Assembly (NCBI GenBank): GCA_021521415.1
Contig: JAIQDT010005808.1
Coordinates: 1 to 64,000, forward strand
Direction of reading: 5' to 3'
Origin: Bidens hawaiensis
Lineage: Eukaryota; Streptophyta; Magnoliopsida; Asterales; Asteraceae
DNA length: 64,000 nt
The number at the start of each line of letters is the position of its first letter. Positions within the stretch are counted from its first letter, which is position 1. This document shows positions 34,907-46,140 of the stretch, one piece after another. The notes under the pieces are model-generated. The model did no database searches. It was not told where the DNA came from and saw only the letters and a program-made list of their open reading frames with translations. A program made the position numbers and the translations under genes.

Positions 34907-37059
34907 CTACACCTCAATAACCTCATTTGTTTGACAGTTTCCAACCCACAAGTATAGAACTCCTTTGCTATTAGCAGGCAAGACCCTGCAACAGTCCTTT
35001 CTTGGTGCCTGCAATATGGAAAAAACACTTTATTAGAGGATGAATGCATCTAATAGCATGGAACTGTATGTTAAGACTCATAAACCTCGTGTTCATACAT
35101 CATACTACAAAACAAAGGAGTATCACTGACGACATATTGGGTTAGTAACCTATCGGTGAAGGTGTATATCGACTATTTGCGACTGAAAAAAATTGACAAT
35201 CGCAACACCAGACGCAACATTTCTGACAATATATATCCGGTCACAATATCAGCGGTTGCTAACACAGTTTGCAAAAAAAAATTACCCCATGAGGTTTTTG
35301 TGACTGCCTTTTCGGTCACAAAAGAAACGCGAATGGCCTTATAATGTGACTGAAAAAAGCTGTCGTAAATGTCCAGTTTTCTAGTACTGATTTACCGAGC
35401 CATGGAATCTATCAGTAATACTCCTTTGTTTAATAGTGTACATTCACATAAAACCTTTACATGCTCTTTTACATTTTACAAACCAAGTTTAGCAAGTCAA
35501 TCTCGAATAGTTCGAAAAAGGGTACGCACCTTTTCCCACCGAGTACTGTCTTCCTTCTTTAAGACCACAATTGTATCAATCGTGTCAGGGGATTCCATCT
35601 CCCATTTGCAATAAGGGTAGCGTTCTCTATGAAGAGTATATATCCCAATAATCTTACCCCTAGCTTTATCATACCTAGTTGTACTCATGTAATAAACAAA
35701 AGGCTTCTGGCATGGGTTCCTTGTAACAGGCCTAGTATTGAATGCGTATGCCGTGTAATCGAGTCTTTTGTACCAGTTGAGGAATGTGCGAGTAGGCGTC
35801 TCTAGCTCTCGTGGAGACAGAATTCCCCGAACAATTTGGATTGCAAAACCCCATGACACCAAAATGGACCATTCTCTTTTCTTGTCATAGCAGATGGACT
35901 GTTGTATGATACTTGCGGAATCGTACTTTGCTGATTCTAGCAAATGTTTGATGCCTTGTGCTCTAGGCATCCTGGGGAATATCGGGTCAACTACATCTAG
36001 ATGGTGGAGTGAAACTAATGGAGTTACTGGATGAGCTGCTAATAGACCCAATAGACTTCCATGCACATCATACTGCACATTAAGTTAAACAGAATCAATA
36101 AACTCGAATCGTCACATTTATAATTAGTACTTTCTACAATGGTTTCATAACTTGATCGGTCATTGAACTGGCCACCTTATCGGCTCATTGATCGGACCGG
36201 TTTTTCATATACGAATTTGTGAATTTGCAAAACTAACCTGATGAAACCCTAGTTCTTTGGTGAGGGGTACATTAAGTTCAGACATACAAGCATGCATTCT
36301 ATCATCACTCCCATAATAACCGGGATATCTTCGAAGACACCGGTCCTGCATCTTCTCCAACTCCACCGCCAACGAGTAACTAATCGCAAACCCACCGCCA
36401 CCAAATGCCATCCCATAGGAAAACATCATGTTCTGAAAATGACTCTCTGACGTCGTCCCAATATAATAAAATTGATTATGATCATATTTAGACAAAACCC
36501 TCACTAAATTCTCCACAATAAACACAGTGTCATCATCACCCATAACAAACCATCGCACATCTTCCAGCCCCAGCTGCAGCGTTTCGGATACCACTCTTGA
36601 TATCCGGATAGCAGAGTGATCACCATTCGGGTTTGTGTACGGAAACTTTGATGTGTCCTTAGAGAGGTGGATGTCTGGTAAGTTTTCATCTTTTGTGGTT
36701 CTAACTTGCTTATCTAACCAAACCGCGCCTCGTGTCTCTCCACGTCGCCACCATAGCTTGAGGTATTCCTTCCTGGTCTGCCATAGTCGGGAGGAGGCTG
36801 CAATGCCGAATGCAATGTGTTTGAGCTCGGTGTCAAACCGAAGTGTTGGGGTGGTGTTGTTTTGGATGTAACCCGAATCTTGGCAGTTTGTGGATGTTTT
36901 TGTGGTGGTTGTGAAGGTAGGGGCATGCTCAAAGAGGATGGAGGAATAATATATGATGTAGAAGAAGAGTAAGGAAAGAAAGAGCCAGGAGAAGGCGGAG
37001 TGGACGGTTGGGAGGTTAGAATGGTGGCGGGGTTGGGCGGCCGCAGAGGAGGGTGCCAT
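34907..37059 (-). CDS. GT31 / DUF604 beta-1,3-glycosyltransferase-like protein (fringe-like), 3 exons
   Basis: Exons: 37059-36238, 36072-35530 and 35008-34907. All introns are GT-AG (CAG|GTTAGT, TGTGCAG; AAG|GTGCGT, TTGCAG) in phase 0, giving 488 residues without a break. Residues 21-43 form a single N-terminal membrane anchor, as in type II Golgi enzymes. HIAFGIAASSRLWQTRKEYLKLWW opens the domain, MGDDDTVF holds the DxD-type metal/sugar-nucleotide motif (residues 175-177), and FGGGGFAISYSLA and HHLDVVDPIFP follow. The last exon adds the Cys pair KDCCRVLP and YLWVGNC, typical of the family end. The sugar and acceptor are unknown. Intron 2 holds a CACTA MITE. Length is normal for the family. 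Confidence 0.92.
35103..35438. mobile_element. CACTA-type MITE in intron 2 of the glycosyltransferase gene
   Basis: Left end TACTACAAAACAAAGGAGTA and right end (read on minus) CACTATTAAACAAAGGAGTA form a terminal inverted repeat; AAACAAAGGAGTAT(C/T)ACTGA is shared at 35110-35129 and 35412-35431. The 336-bp interior has no coding capacity and is full of GCGACTG/CAGTCGC-like words (TTTGCGACTGAAAAA, GACTGCCTTTTCGGTCAC). The first base of the left CACTA is T, and no 3-bp target duplication is clear. It makes up most of a 521-nt intron. Confidence 0.7.
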
Positions 37060-38116
37060 TAGAGTGGTGGTTGTGGTTGGGCGGCATACCCATTGCTATA
37101 GCTAATTTGAAACGCCGAGGTAATGTTTAGTGGAAAGGTAATAGGCATGGTGGAGTTGGATGGAGAGGAGGATTTGGAGGGTGAGTGATTATCGGATGTT
37201 GTGAGGGAGTTAATTACAGATTTGTTACACACTTTGTTATTACCAATCAAAAAATATAGGCTCCTATAATTTTGATTTTATCAAAATATATCTATCGAAC
37301 ATATGATACAACTAGAGATACTAATGTTATGCTATTGGTTATGGTTATTATTGAGTTGTGTGAACCCACAAAGAAGGGATAATCATTATAAACAAAATGT
37401 CCAATTGACAAATCATCTAATTGTTAAAGCACTTAGAATTACTACGTAGATTTAAACCATGGTTTAAATATACTCGTGGCATACATCCGACACAGTTTTG
37501 ATTCCCTGGTTTATCAATGATCTAGAATACAAATAAATAAAAATAGTAATAATATAAAATAAAAAAAAATCCGAGAATTTTAATCATATATAACATATTT
37601 TTGTAAAACAAAAGGTTATTACATTGGATTTGTTTTTAAATGATGATTTTTATCATTTAGGGACTTAAACTTTAAACTCAAGAACTCCCAGCCCAATTAT
37701 ATTTAGATAACACAATTATTAAAAGAAGTTAAAATATGAGACTTATTATATTGAAATAATCTATTTCTTTATTTAGTCAACATGATAAAAGAAAATTGAA
37801 GTCGTTTTCAATGCTTTCAAGAAATAATTTTCATATGTGAAGGCAAGCCTAACGATTTTATTCTTGTATTTCACATTAACGTGTCCCTAAATATTGATAA
37901 ATACTACATTTTCTTACGGTATTAATAGTATATATTATCCCTTGATGTGGGATTGTTTACGAAGTCATACCCCAGGCGTTTACCCAACATGTGAACAATC
38001 AACTTCCTTACCTAGAAGAGCAATCGGTCAACGATGAAATCTTGTTAAATGCCATCCTTAAAATCTTAAATCATCCATACCTTAAACGACATTAACTGTG
38101 TGCATGCTGATTATCA
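37060..38116. promoter_or_regulatory. Divergent intergenic region between two intact genes
   Basis: The glycosyltransferase-like gene reads left and the LURP-one-related gene reads right from this 1.06 kb spacer, so it must contain both promoters. It is AT-rich with no gene or recognised transposon. Two TATA-like words lie near 37929 (AGTATATATTAT), about 190 bases before the LOR start; the choice is uncertain. Confidence 0.45.
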
Positions 38117-39199
38117 ATGGCACAACCCAATTACGCACCTTCGCCTTATCCAGGTTTCGTGATAGGGTCTCAGTTTATAGCACCATATCCATTTGAACTT
38201 ATAGTTGTTACAAATTCAAGTGGAGATCAATTGATCACAGATGTTAACCATAAAGTCTTGTTTAAGGTAAAGCCATGCAACACAAGCAACCATGTACAAC
38301 GTGTGCTACTTGATTTTGATGACATGCCCATCGTTATGATGCGCGAAAAGGTGATTAATTACAAAATTGTTTTTCTTTTTACACCTATTTTACTTTTCTA
38401 GTGTTTAGTGTCAATATATCCTTGATCTCACTACTATAAAACTGGGTTTTTGCAGCTGCTTTTTTGGTCTTAATTTGTTGCAAATAGCCTTTTGCGGCTT
38501 ACTTCGGATTTTTTTTTAATATTATCCTCATTTTGTACAATCACAAAGGTTTGTGACCATATTGCGACCGGTTTTGTAACAGTAGCTATTTTTGCGATTG
38601 TTGTGTTTTTAGTTGCAAATCAGTCGCTACATCTGTGACCTTTTTGCAGTCATAAGTGCCCAGTATTCTAGGAGTGATATTAACATTATAGTGGACTAAT
38701 GACCAATTTCCAGGTCTGGACTGCACATAGTGGATGGAAAGTGTTTAAGGGTGATAGTAATGCCGATTCAGACATGATTTTTAGCACAAAAACACCAAAA
38801 ATCTTACAATCCAAGACGAACATTCATGTGTTCTTGGGGAACAAAACTAGTAGTAAGGAGTCTTGTGATTTCAAGATCACAGGAAGCTGGTCAAAGAGAA
38901 GTTGCACTATTTATATAGGAGATTCTTCAACAGTCATAGCTCAAGTAATTTTAATATATTTTACATTGTCATCAATTAAATGGCTAGCACAAACTGAAAC
39001 GATTGAATGAAATTGTTCTTGATTGCAGATGCAAAAGATGGAACCACCAAAGTTTATCAAGGATAAATTCATGGTTAAAATTTATCCATACGTGGATTAT
39101 GCATTCGTGATTACACTTATTGCGATTGTTGAAGCTATGAAAAGCTCAGATGATGTTGACGAAGTTATTGATGAAGTTATTGGCACAGTTTTACCCTAG
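38117..39199 (+). CDS. LURP-one-related (LOR) family protein, 3 exons
   Basis: Exons: 38117-38350, 38714-38944 and 39029-39199; splice sites AAG|GTGATT / TTTCCAG and CAA|GTAATT / ATTGCAG, all phase 0, giving 211 residues. Family marks: IGSQFIAPYPFELIVV at the start, DVNHKVLFKVKP, RVLLDFDDMPIVMMREK, then WTAHSGWKVFKGDS, the ITGSWSKRSCTIYIGDSSTVIAQ strand region and the C-terminal FMVKIYPYVDYAFVITLIAIVEAM. The LOR fold is a Tubby-like 12-stranded barrel with a central helix; Arabidopsis LURP1 acts in defence against an oomycete. Membrane or phosphoinositide binding is inferred only. Length equals the family norm, and no mutation is seen. Intron 1 contains a MITE. Confidence 0.92.
38429..38676. 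mobile_element. CACTA-type MITE in intron 1 of the LOR gene
   Basis: Left end CACTACTATAAAACTGGG and right end (minus) CACTCCTAGAATACTGGG form the inverted repeat. The 248-bp interior contains TTGCGACCGG, GCGATTGTTGTG and CAGTCGCTACA words like those in the intronic MITE at 35103-35438. No clear 3-bp target duplication is visible. It accounts for two thirds of the 363-nt intron. Confidence 0.7.
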
Positions 39200-39599
39200 C
39201 TGTTTTGAAAAATCTCTAGTGAGAACTTTTATGTATAATTTGTATGCATTGGATGATGATTAATATCAGTATCATGTTTGTTGTGGCGAGTCATCTACAA
39301 AATCATAAAATATCAATGGTCACCCATACAAAATCATTTTTAGGTGTGCTGAGTATATTTGATGCAGTTTTGAAAGCGATCAATGGCTCGAGAGACTCAT
39401 GATTAACAAATACCATAAAACCGAACCAAAGGTTCAAGAACAAAGTTCTTATAATTCAAATTCAATATCAAAAACTAATAATCTAAACAACCTTGGATCA
39501 CTATTTATACTAAACATGGAAAAAGATAAACTAGGAAACGAGATAACATAAAAATAATAAAAGATATTAAAAATCAAAATTCAAATAAAGAGATTTGCA

Positions 39600-40088
39600 T
39601 CATACTCCCCGTCTTCGAAAAAACTCGACCTCGAGTTTTGTCTTCGAAACAAAGCCACCCGGATCGAAAGGAACATCAACGCGCTCCTTATTTATTAACT
39701 TCATGACATGCCCAAACAATTCAACTTTGCAAAACACCTGGCGCGAATCAGAACTTATACCACCCCGGTCGAATGTAGCATTAGAATGGTTCATGTTTGC
39801 TCTCAACTTTACCCGCTCAACTAATTGAACTTTACGAGTCACCTCACCCGACTTTAAACTCGTACCACCAGGGTCTATTGGATTGTCGGGTCTCTCCACC
39901 TCCTTCACCTCGTCTTCGAAAAAGACTCGTCCTCGAGTCTTGAGAATGTCAAAACGATTAGCTCCTGGGACTTCTTGTTTATTACTATGCATTGGATTGG
40001 ACCCAAATTGGATTTGGGTGACAACTGTTTGTAATCGTTTGCCTTCTGATGGTGATACTCCTTTTTTAAAATCCATGTTAACCACCAA
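39600..40088 (-). pseudogene. 3' terminal pol-like remnant of the small LTR element
   Basis: The minus-strand frame (162 residues) carries NRFDILKTRGRVFFEDEV and two DPGG/DRGGI repeats. These resemble the spacer that ends the polyprotein of some plant gypsy elements (RTRxxFExxx and GG motifs). No catalytic domain is present. It lies directly before the polypurine tract. Confidence 0.45.
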
Positions 40089-40710
40089 AGTCTTGCTCCC
40101 GATTAAATCACATGGGGACTAATTAGTTTGATTCCTGTGTGGGCCATCTCTGTTGTTTGCATGATGACCATTGGAGTTATAAGTCCCATTCTTTGGTTTG
40201 CTTTGTGGGCTTTGATTTTCATTAACGAATCCATGTAGGCCTTCATTATTTGATTTAAGAAGATTTATATGGTCTTAGTAACCAAATCTGTTATATTTTC
40301 ATAAATTTTATGAGGCCTATCATTAAAAAAATGGGTGCAGTTTCTTGGACATGAGCATTCCTTTCGTGCATGACAATATTTTTACCAAAATTTCCAATAT
40401 ATTTTGGTGGACCATGTATACACCCATAACGGAATGGTGGCAGGATGAAATCCTTATCATTTAAAGCATGTTTATATGTAGCCTTTCCATAAATTTTAAA
40501 ATCAATTATATTTTGAATTTCCAAACAGTTAGGAGATAATATCTTTTGGAAATCAACTTTCATAATTGAGGGCTGAAAATCTTAAACAACTCAACACCTT
40601 CAACCAATTCATCGCCATCGGTATCCACCCCTACACCACCATTGATGCTAACAATATTTCCAGGATTTGCATGGCCATCTGTAATCACCGCATCACCACC
40701 AAAAACCTCA

Positions 40711-40999
40711 CTAAGAAACGTTTGCACCAATCTTCTTCATCGAAATCAATTCCGTCTTCATCAAATCTGGGTTTGTCTTCCGATAAACACTCTTCTTGTT
40801 AGATCGTTTCACAGAACCAGGGTGGGTGACGGCTGAACGACTGCTGCTCTCCATCGCCACCTTCGTCCCAGACGACGGTGCTCGACTCGGTTTCCGTCTT
40901 GCGCATCTCCCGTTGTAATTCGAGATCGCGGACTCGTTTTCGGAGCCGTTCGATCTCTTCAAGATTGCGGACTCTTTGTCGAAGTCGTTGGATCTTCAT
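40711..40999 (-). pseudogene. gag-like coiled-coil remnant of the small LTR element
   Basis: Two overlapping minus-strand frames: one encodes IQRLRQRVRNLEEIERLRKRVRDLE-type heptads (40999-40799), the other a basic Ser-rich segment (40962-40711). A coiled coil near the 5' end of the element suggests the N-terminal part of gag after a frameshift. No zinc knuckle follows. Confidence 0.4.
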
Positions 41000-41430
41000 A
41001 AGATCCCGTGGGTCGGAACAGACTCCACCGCTGTCTCGGTCGGCGACTCTGCGAGTAGGACATCGATCTTCTCCACGAGCAAGCGAATAGAAAGTACTTC
41101 GATCGTTGCCTCAGTCGGCGACTCTACGATCAAGCAAGTATTCAACACGACGTCAAGCCATTTGAGAACCAAAAGCTCTGATACCAACTGATGCAGTTTT
41201 GAAAGAGATCAATGGCTCGAGAGACTCATGATTAACAAATACCATAAAACCGAACCAATGGTTCAAGAACAAAGTTCTTATAATTCAAATTCAATATCAA
41301 AAACTAATCATCTAAACAACCTTGATCCCTATTTATACTAAACATGGAAAAAGATAAACTAGGAAATGAGATAACATAAAAATAATAAAAAATATTAAAA
41401 ATCAAAATTCAAATAAAGATATTTGCATCA

Positions 41431-41637
41431 ATATTAAACATCACATTTATAATTTTATACGAAATACTACTAATTACTAAATACAAAATCAAAATTCTAA
41501 TTAAAGTCCCATCTAATTTTATATTCAAATCATAATTAGACGTCCCCACCTTAAGTAGACACCAGACAAATGTTAAACATTCTTGTCATCGATTTCCCCT
41601 TTAAAGGATGGAACTTGGTAAACCGTAAATAGTCATT
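41431..41637. other. Short AT-rich spacer
   Basis: No gene; it joins the small LTR element to the Copia-like LTR. Confidence 0.4.
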
Positions 41638-42045
41638 TGTAAACACGACTGTAGGTCCTTTGGACGGATCAAACAACACAACCACTAGTCTACTTGGATC
41701 AATCTCAACACTAGCTAGCGGAAATCACTAATGAGAAACCGAGATCTCGGATCTTGTTTGCTATGTTTATTACCCGAAATGGAAAGAAACAAAAGAGTTG
41801 AGAGAGAGAGATGGTAAGAGGATAAGGTTGTAGTATTTGCAAAAGGTTGTGTTTGCATGAGAGACATACACTATTTATATAGTGTATGTTATCATGCATC
41901 ATACTTATATTATTATAGCCCAATGAGCTTTGTTTACAAGGCCTCGGACCTAAACATGTAAAGGAAACAAACCGACGAGCTAACTAATATAAACGTTACA
42001 ACATGAGTAAATACAAAGGACTATTATACAAAATAGGACCCTACA
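41638..42045 (-). repeat. Copia-like LTR (3' LTR, minus orientation)
   Basis: Plus-strand ends TGTAAACACG and GGACCCTACA give a 408-bp LTR starting TGTAGGGTCC on minus. A purine tract (minus CTAGAGGGAGAT) sits immediately upstream, as for Copia elements. A minus-strand TATA box (ATATAAATAG, 41880-41871) lies inside. No matching 5' LTR is seen to the right. Confidence 0.65.
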
Positions 42046-42088
42046 ATCTCCCTCTAGTATTTAGTATTTAATCCATTAGCCCTTGTCT

Positions 42089-45000
42089 TCAGTCGGTCTC
42101 GTACTCGAAGTCGTCCTCACAACTGTATAGTTGATTATCAACAAGATATCGAAAAAAAATGTTGAATTTTTCAACTATAGCTTCATTCCTGTTGTGACGG
42201 ACGTCTTCAACGCTTCCCAGTGGCGAGTTGTAGAGCTTCAACAGGTATTCTTTGCTGAGTGCCACAAGCTCATGCTCATTAAAGAAGCGCAGAAAGTGCA
42301 TATCGTTGCAGTGTATGATGGCTTCACATGTATCGCTGCCTAACTCCCGGCCAACAAATAAACTGCTCAAACAAGTTGGGGAGGAATGGTTCTCCATGGT
42401 AGGTCGGTCCCCCTCCTTGTGAGTATTGTAACTTCACATTCGGTTCTTCTTTCCGGTGACAGGATCAATCTCTGTGGGATGTCGAAAGGCCTTAACCTTG
42501 TTGAGTTTGAGGTTAGGGTAATCCTTCTTTCAATCCTTGCTGATAAACCAGATGAACCATCCCTTCATCTCCTTCTCAGTCACATAATGGCCCACAATTT
42601 TTCTGAAGAAGTTCATGTCGAGCAGGGATAGTGTATTCATGTTAATGATATGCATGTAGGCGAGATCTCCATTAGCTCGACCTATGGCATATGTCTGACT
42701 GCTCGGGGTACCATTTGCAGTAGACTATTAAGGAGTCATCTAGGTAGGGATAAGGTCGTTCTCTCACACTTGCTATGTTGTTGATGAAGTAGGACTTCTT
42801 TCATTCATTGGAGCTTGTGAAGCTTTAACAGTATTAGCAACAGTAGTAGCAACGGTAGTAGCTTGAGAGTTAGCAGGGGGCGCCACCACATTCTCATCAC
42901 GAACCGGAGTGTCCGATTCGGAGAGTACTTAATCCCATCGGCACTATCTTCTTTATTTTCTTCCACAGCTTCTTGAACTAGCAAGCTGGTATCTGCATAA
43001 AAATAAACATTAAAGATTGACGCTATTTCAGCCTCAACTACAGCGTCAGCATCCCTCGTTCGTTGAGCTTCACTTGGCGTGTCTTGTTGGCTCGCCTTAT
43101 TACCATCAGTGACATTTTCACCGCCACTGTCATCGTCATCATCATCACCATTACTGCTTCCATTATGCGGTTCATCAAAGCTATCGAACGGATCTTCATC
43201 ATCATCGTCGTCCTTTTTCACCACATCATCATTTGAGTCATCATCATCATCAGACTCGTCATCACCTTCATCGTCACCATCACCTCCTTGAACTGATGGT
43301 TGTTGAACAATAGAAACAATCACAAAAGAGGCGGGAGTACTCACTTGAGCAACTGATGTAGTTGCAACAAGTGCGGAAGTCATTACACTGACCTGTTCAG
43401 TTGTTGTTGCAGTAGTAGCAATGATTTAAGTACTCGTGATTGTCCTAATAACCACTGGCTCTTCAACAGTAGTACTTACAGCAGCACCATTTCCACTGGC
43501 ATATTTGCCTGACACATCAGATAGGATTCCATGAAACTTACCTTGAGCTCTGACCCTTTCGGCATCAGTGACTAGATTGGTGAGAGCTGATCTTCTTTTG
43601 TTGCTCTGCTCAGTCCTTGGCACATTGGCTTGTAAGAATCCTCTGAAAGTCTCCATCAGATGAGACCTCAGGTTGTTGACATCATCATCAGTCAAATGCA
43701 TTACCTCCATTACAGCAAGTTAACGGTTGACGAGGGACTCATTCACATGGTTCTGACTGTTGTTTATGTCACGTTGATCCTCCATCTCAGCTTCAAGCTG
43801 CTCAATCATCGACTGCAGCCTAATACTCTCACCCATTAATCTGTCCACATCCCTAGAAGAACTGGACCCACTCTCCAACAAGCTGACCCTTGAACTAAGG
43901 CTTTCAAATTCAATCATCGCCTTATCAATAGTTGACTCTAGCTCCATCCTCAGATTGTTTGCAAAGTTGGAGGATGCGGGAATATCAGTTTCTAAAGCGG
44001 AAACTCTTGATTGGAGCCACTTAATTTCATCGTGTTGTTCGGCGTTACTTAACGAGTTTTGATTGATTAACACTTGTTTATTGATGATTCTATTCTGCAA
44101 GGTATCAATCCAATCCTGTTGGCTCACAATTAGAGCTCTACTAACTCTCTGTTTTCCTCCAATTCAGCCGACCTTGAAGCAAGAGCATCCCGCTGTATCT
44201 TCACCTAATCGTTGATAACTTGTTGATCTTTGACGAACTTGATCAACAAGAGCTCTCGTTTAGCTCTGTTCTCGTTTGCTTCCTCACGTGCTCTAATCCT
44301 ATCGAGGATAGGATCATGAAACACAGGGACCTCTTTGAGTTACCGCTAGATAAAGGTTTGGCTACCATGATTGGGCTTTTGAGTGTGGATGGGGATGCGG
44401 TTGAGATGGTTGATTGTGGAGTAGTTTGGATGGGTATGGTTATGGTTTGGGTTGGGAAGGATGTTGTGATGGCTAAGGGTAGACTTATTGGTTCAGTGGT
44501 GGTTGCTAAGGTTTGTGAGTGGATGGATGATGTAAATGTAGAAGTCCAAAATGATAACCCCTAATTGGTGAAGTGACTTTGTATGTGGGTGATGTAACGG
44601 GTGAGGTGATCCAAGGTGGTGATAGGGTTTGTTGGATGGGTTCGGTCTCTGTTTGGGTGATTATGGGTAGGTATTCTAGAATGGAAAGCAGGGTTCATCT
44701 AACCTAGATGGTGTGGTTTCGGGTGGTGTGATGAGTTTGTCTCCAAGGGTAGGGGATTTTGATTTGGACTTGGGTTTGGATTTGGGCTTGGATTTGTGTT
44801 GTGATTTTGGTTGGGATGGTTTGGGCTTTGGTGAACTTAATTTGTTTAGCTTTAAGTCTCTCTATGGTTTGGGCTAGTGTGGTTAGTGATGCTATGTGAG
44901 GGTCAGCTAGAGTGGTGGTTGGTGATGTGATAGGTAGTGTGGTAGGTGGTGTGACTGCTAAGGATTCAACAATCACAGCGGAAGTAAAAGGAAATATTAC

Positions 45001-46140
45001 CTTTAGTACAGGCACCTTTGCAGAAGTGGACTTCTTGGAGTCCTTCGTCCGCTTCAAACGTTTTAGAGGGCGCTCGGGCTCCTCTTCTTCAGCAGCAGGC
45101 TCAGCAGGTGTCTTTGATGACTCACTTGTTTTGCGTTTTTCTTTGTCGTGTAATTTCTTCATCCGGTGCTCACCTTCCACATCATAATCTAACTCAATAG
45201 CCTCCGGTGCCTCAGGCTCAGCTTCATGCTCATCTTGCTCTTCCCCTTCATCAACGCCATCACCATCATGACCATCATCGACATCATCGTCTCCGCTATC
45301 CCCTTTTTTCTCCACCTCAGTCTCATCACTGTCAGGCTCGGTCTCAGCAAACTGCCGAACTTAACCCTAGGCTCCAGTCCCGTGTACTTGTACACGCTTC
45401 TCCCAGTCGGCTCAATCATTGCTTTGAATACAGATTGTCTAACCATCTTCACATAATGTGGTTCATATTGCTCGACAACTTCTTTTTCTTCATCAACTTC
45501 TTCTGGATATTCGGGTCTTGGAATATTCGGAAGTAAATCATCCATAATCAGCCGCACGAATCTAGGATACATCATTCTTCACTTCTTGGCAAACACATTG
45601 GATTGCATGTGCTTGAAGAACAACTTGGTGTAGTTGTACTTCCTTTTATGAGTCAAGCACAGCATGACTTCAACCCAATCAACACTCAGTTTGTCAAACC
45701 CTCCCTTTTGTGATGACAAGCAATGGGCAACCACGTGGAATAAGAGTTTATGAAGGCAGATGCCTATTCCCACACGTGCTCCATTCGATGTCATACCCAA
45801 TCTCTCAGATCTAGTGAACGGATCATACCCAATTTCGAAGATACTCAGCAATATCTCCTTTTGAGAATGTAGTGAACAGATCACCAACACCTTCTTTGAT
45901 CTGCAAGGCTCTTCTAATAACCTCCTCATTTACTACTACACTTTGGTCTGCCACTGTTGATGTAATAATAGTCCCTTTCTTCTCTGTCTTGGCATTCTTC
46001 CAAAATTGTTCTACCACGGGTCATGAATCTCGAGATCGGAAGATATGGCAAACATAAGAGGACATGTTTGCAGACCCTTGATCATTGAAGTGAACAGTTT
46101 GTATTTTCTTTTCTTGGGAAGCTCCAAGGGATAGAATATG
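42089..46140 (-). pseudogene. Degraded gag-like ORF of a non-autonomous Copia-type element
   Basis: Minus-strand blocks in order: LQTCPLMFAIS, VVEQFWKNAK (46017), AKVG-like GARVGIGICLHKLLFHVVAHCLSSQKG (45929-45579) and MMYPRFVRLIMDDLLP (45575). Then an acidic region (45315), a basic RPLKRLKRTKDSKK segment, coiled-coil helices (44127-43720), an Asp-rich tract (43383-42805) and a C-terminal block (42397-42089). The first blocks match, from memory, a gag-like protein widespread in Asteraceae Copia elements. At least six frameshifts or stops separate the pieces. No protease, integrase or polymerase is present before the LTR. Confidence 0.55.

Larger units (their letters stand above)
39355..41435 (-). 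mobile_element. Complete non-autonomous LTR retrotransposon (39360-41430)
   Basis: Flanks are ATATT on both sides (39355-39359 and 41431-41435). LTRs are 39360-39602 (243 bp) and 41189-41430 (242 bp), TGATGCA...TGCATCA, with few differences. The primer site on minus (GTTGGTATCAGAGCTTTT, 41188-41171) matches tRNA-iMet, and the polypurine tract on minus (GACGGGGAGTA, about 39603-39613) abuts the left LTR. The 1.59 kb interior lacks protease, integrase and reverse transcriptase. The minus-oriented element must depend on a partner. Confidence 0.93.

Noticed and set aside
42805..43383. Independent acidic (Asp-rich) gene
   Set aside because: It is one of several consecutive pieces of the degraded gag-like frame; the Asp run comes from a CAT/ATC repeat.
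44220..44564. 114-residue plus-strand frame
   Set aside because: It lies antisense to the degraded gag-like frame and looks like a shadow of its Thr/Pro-rich section.
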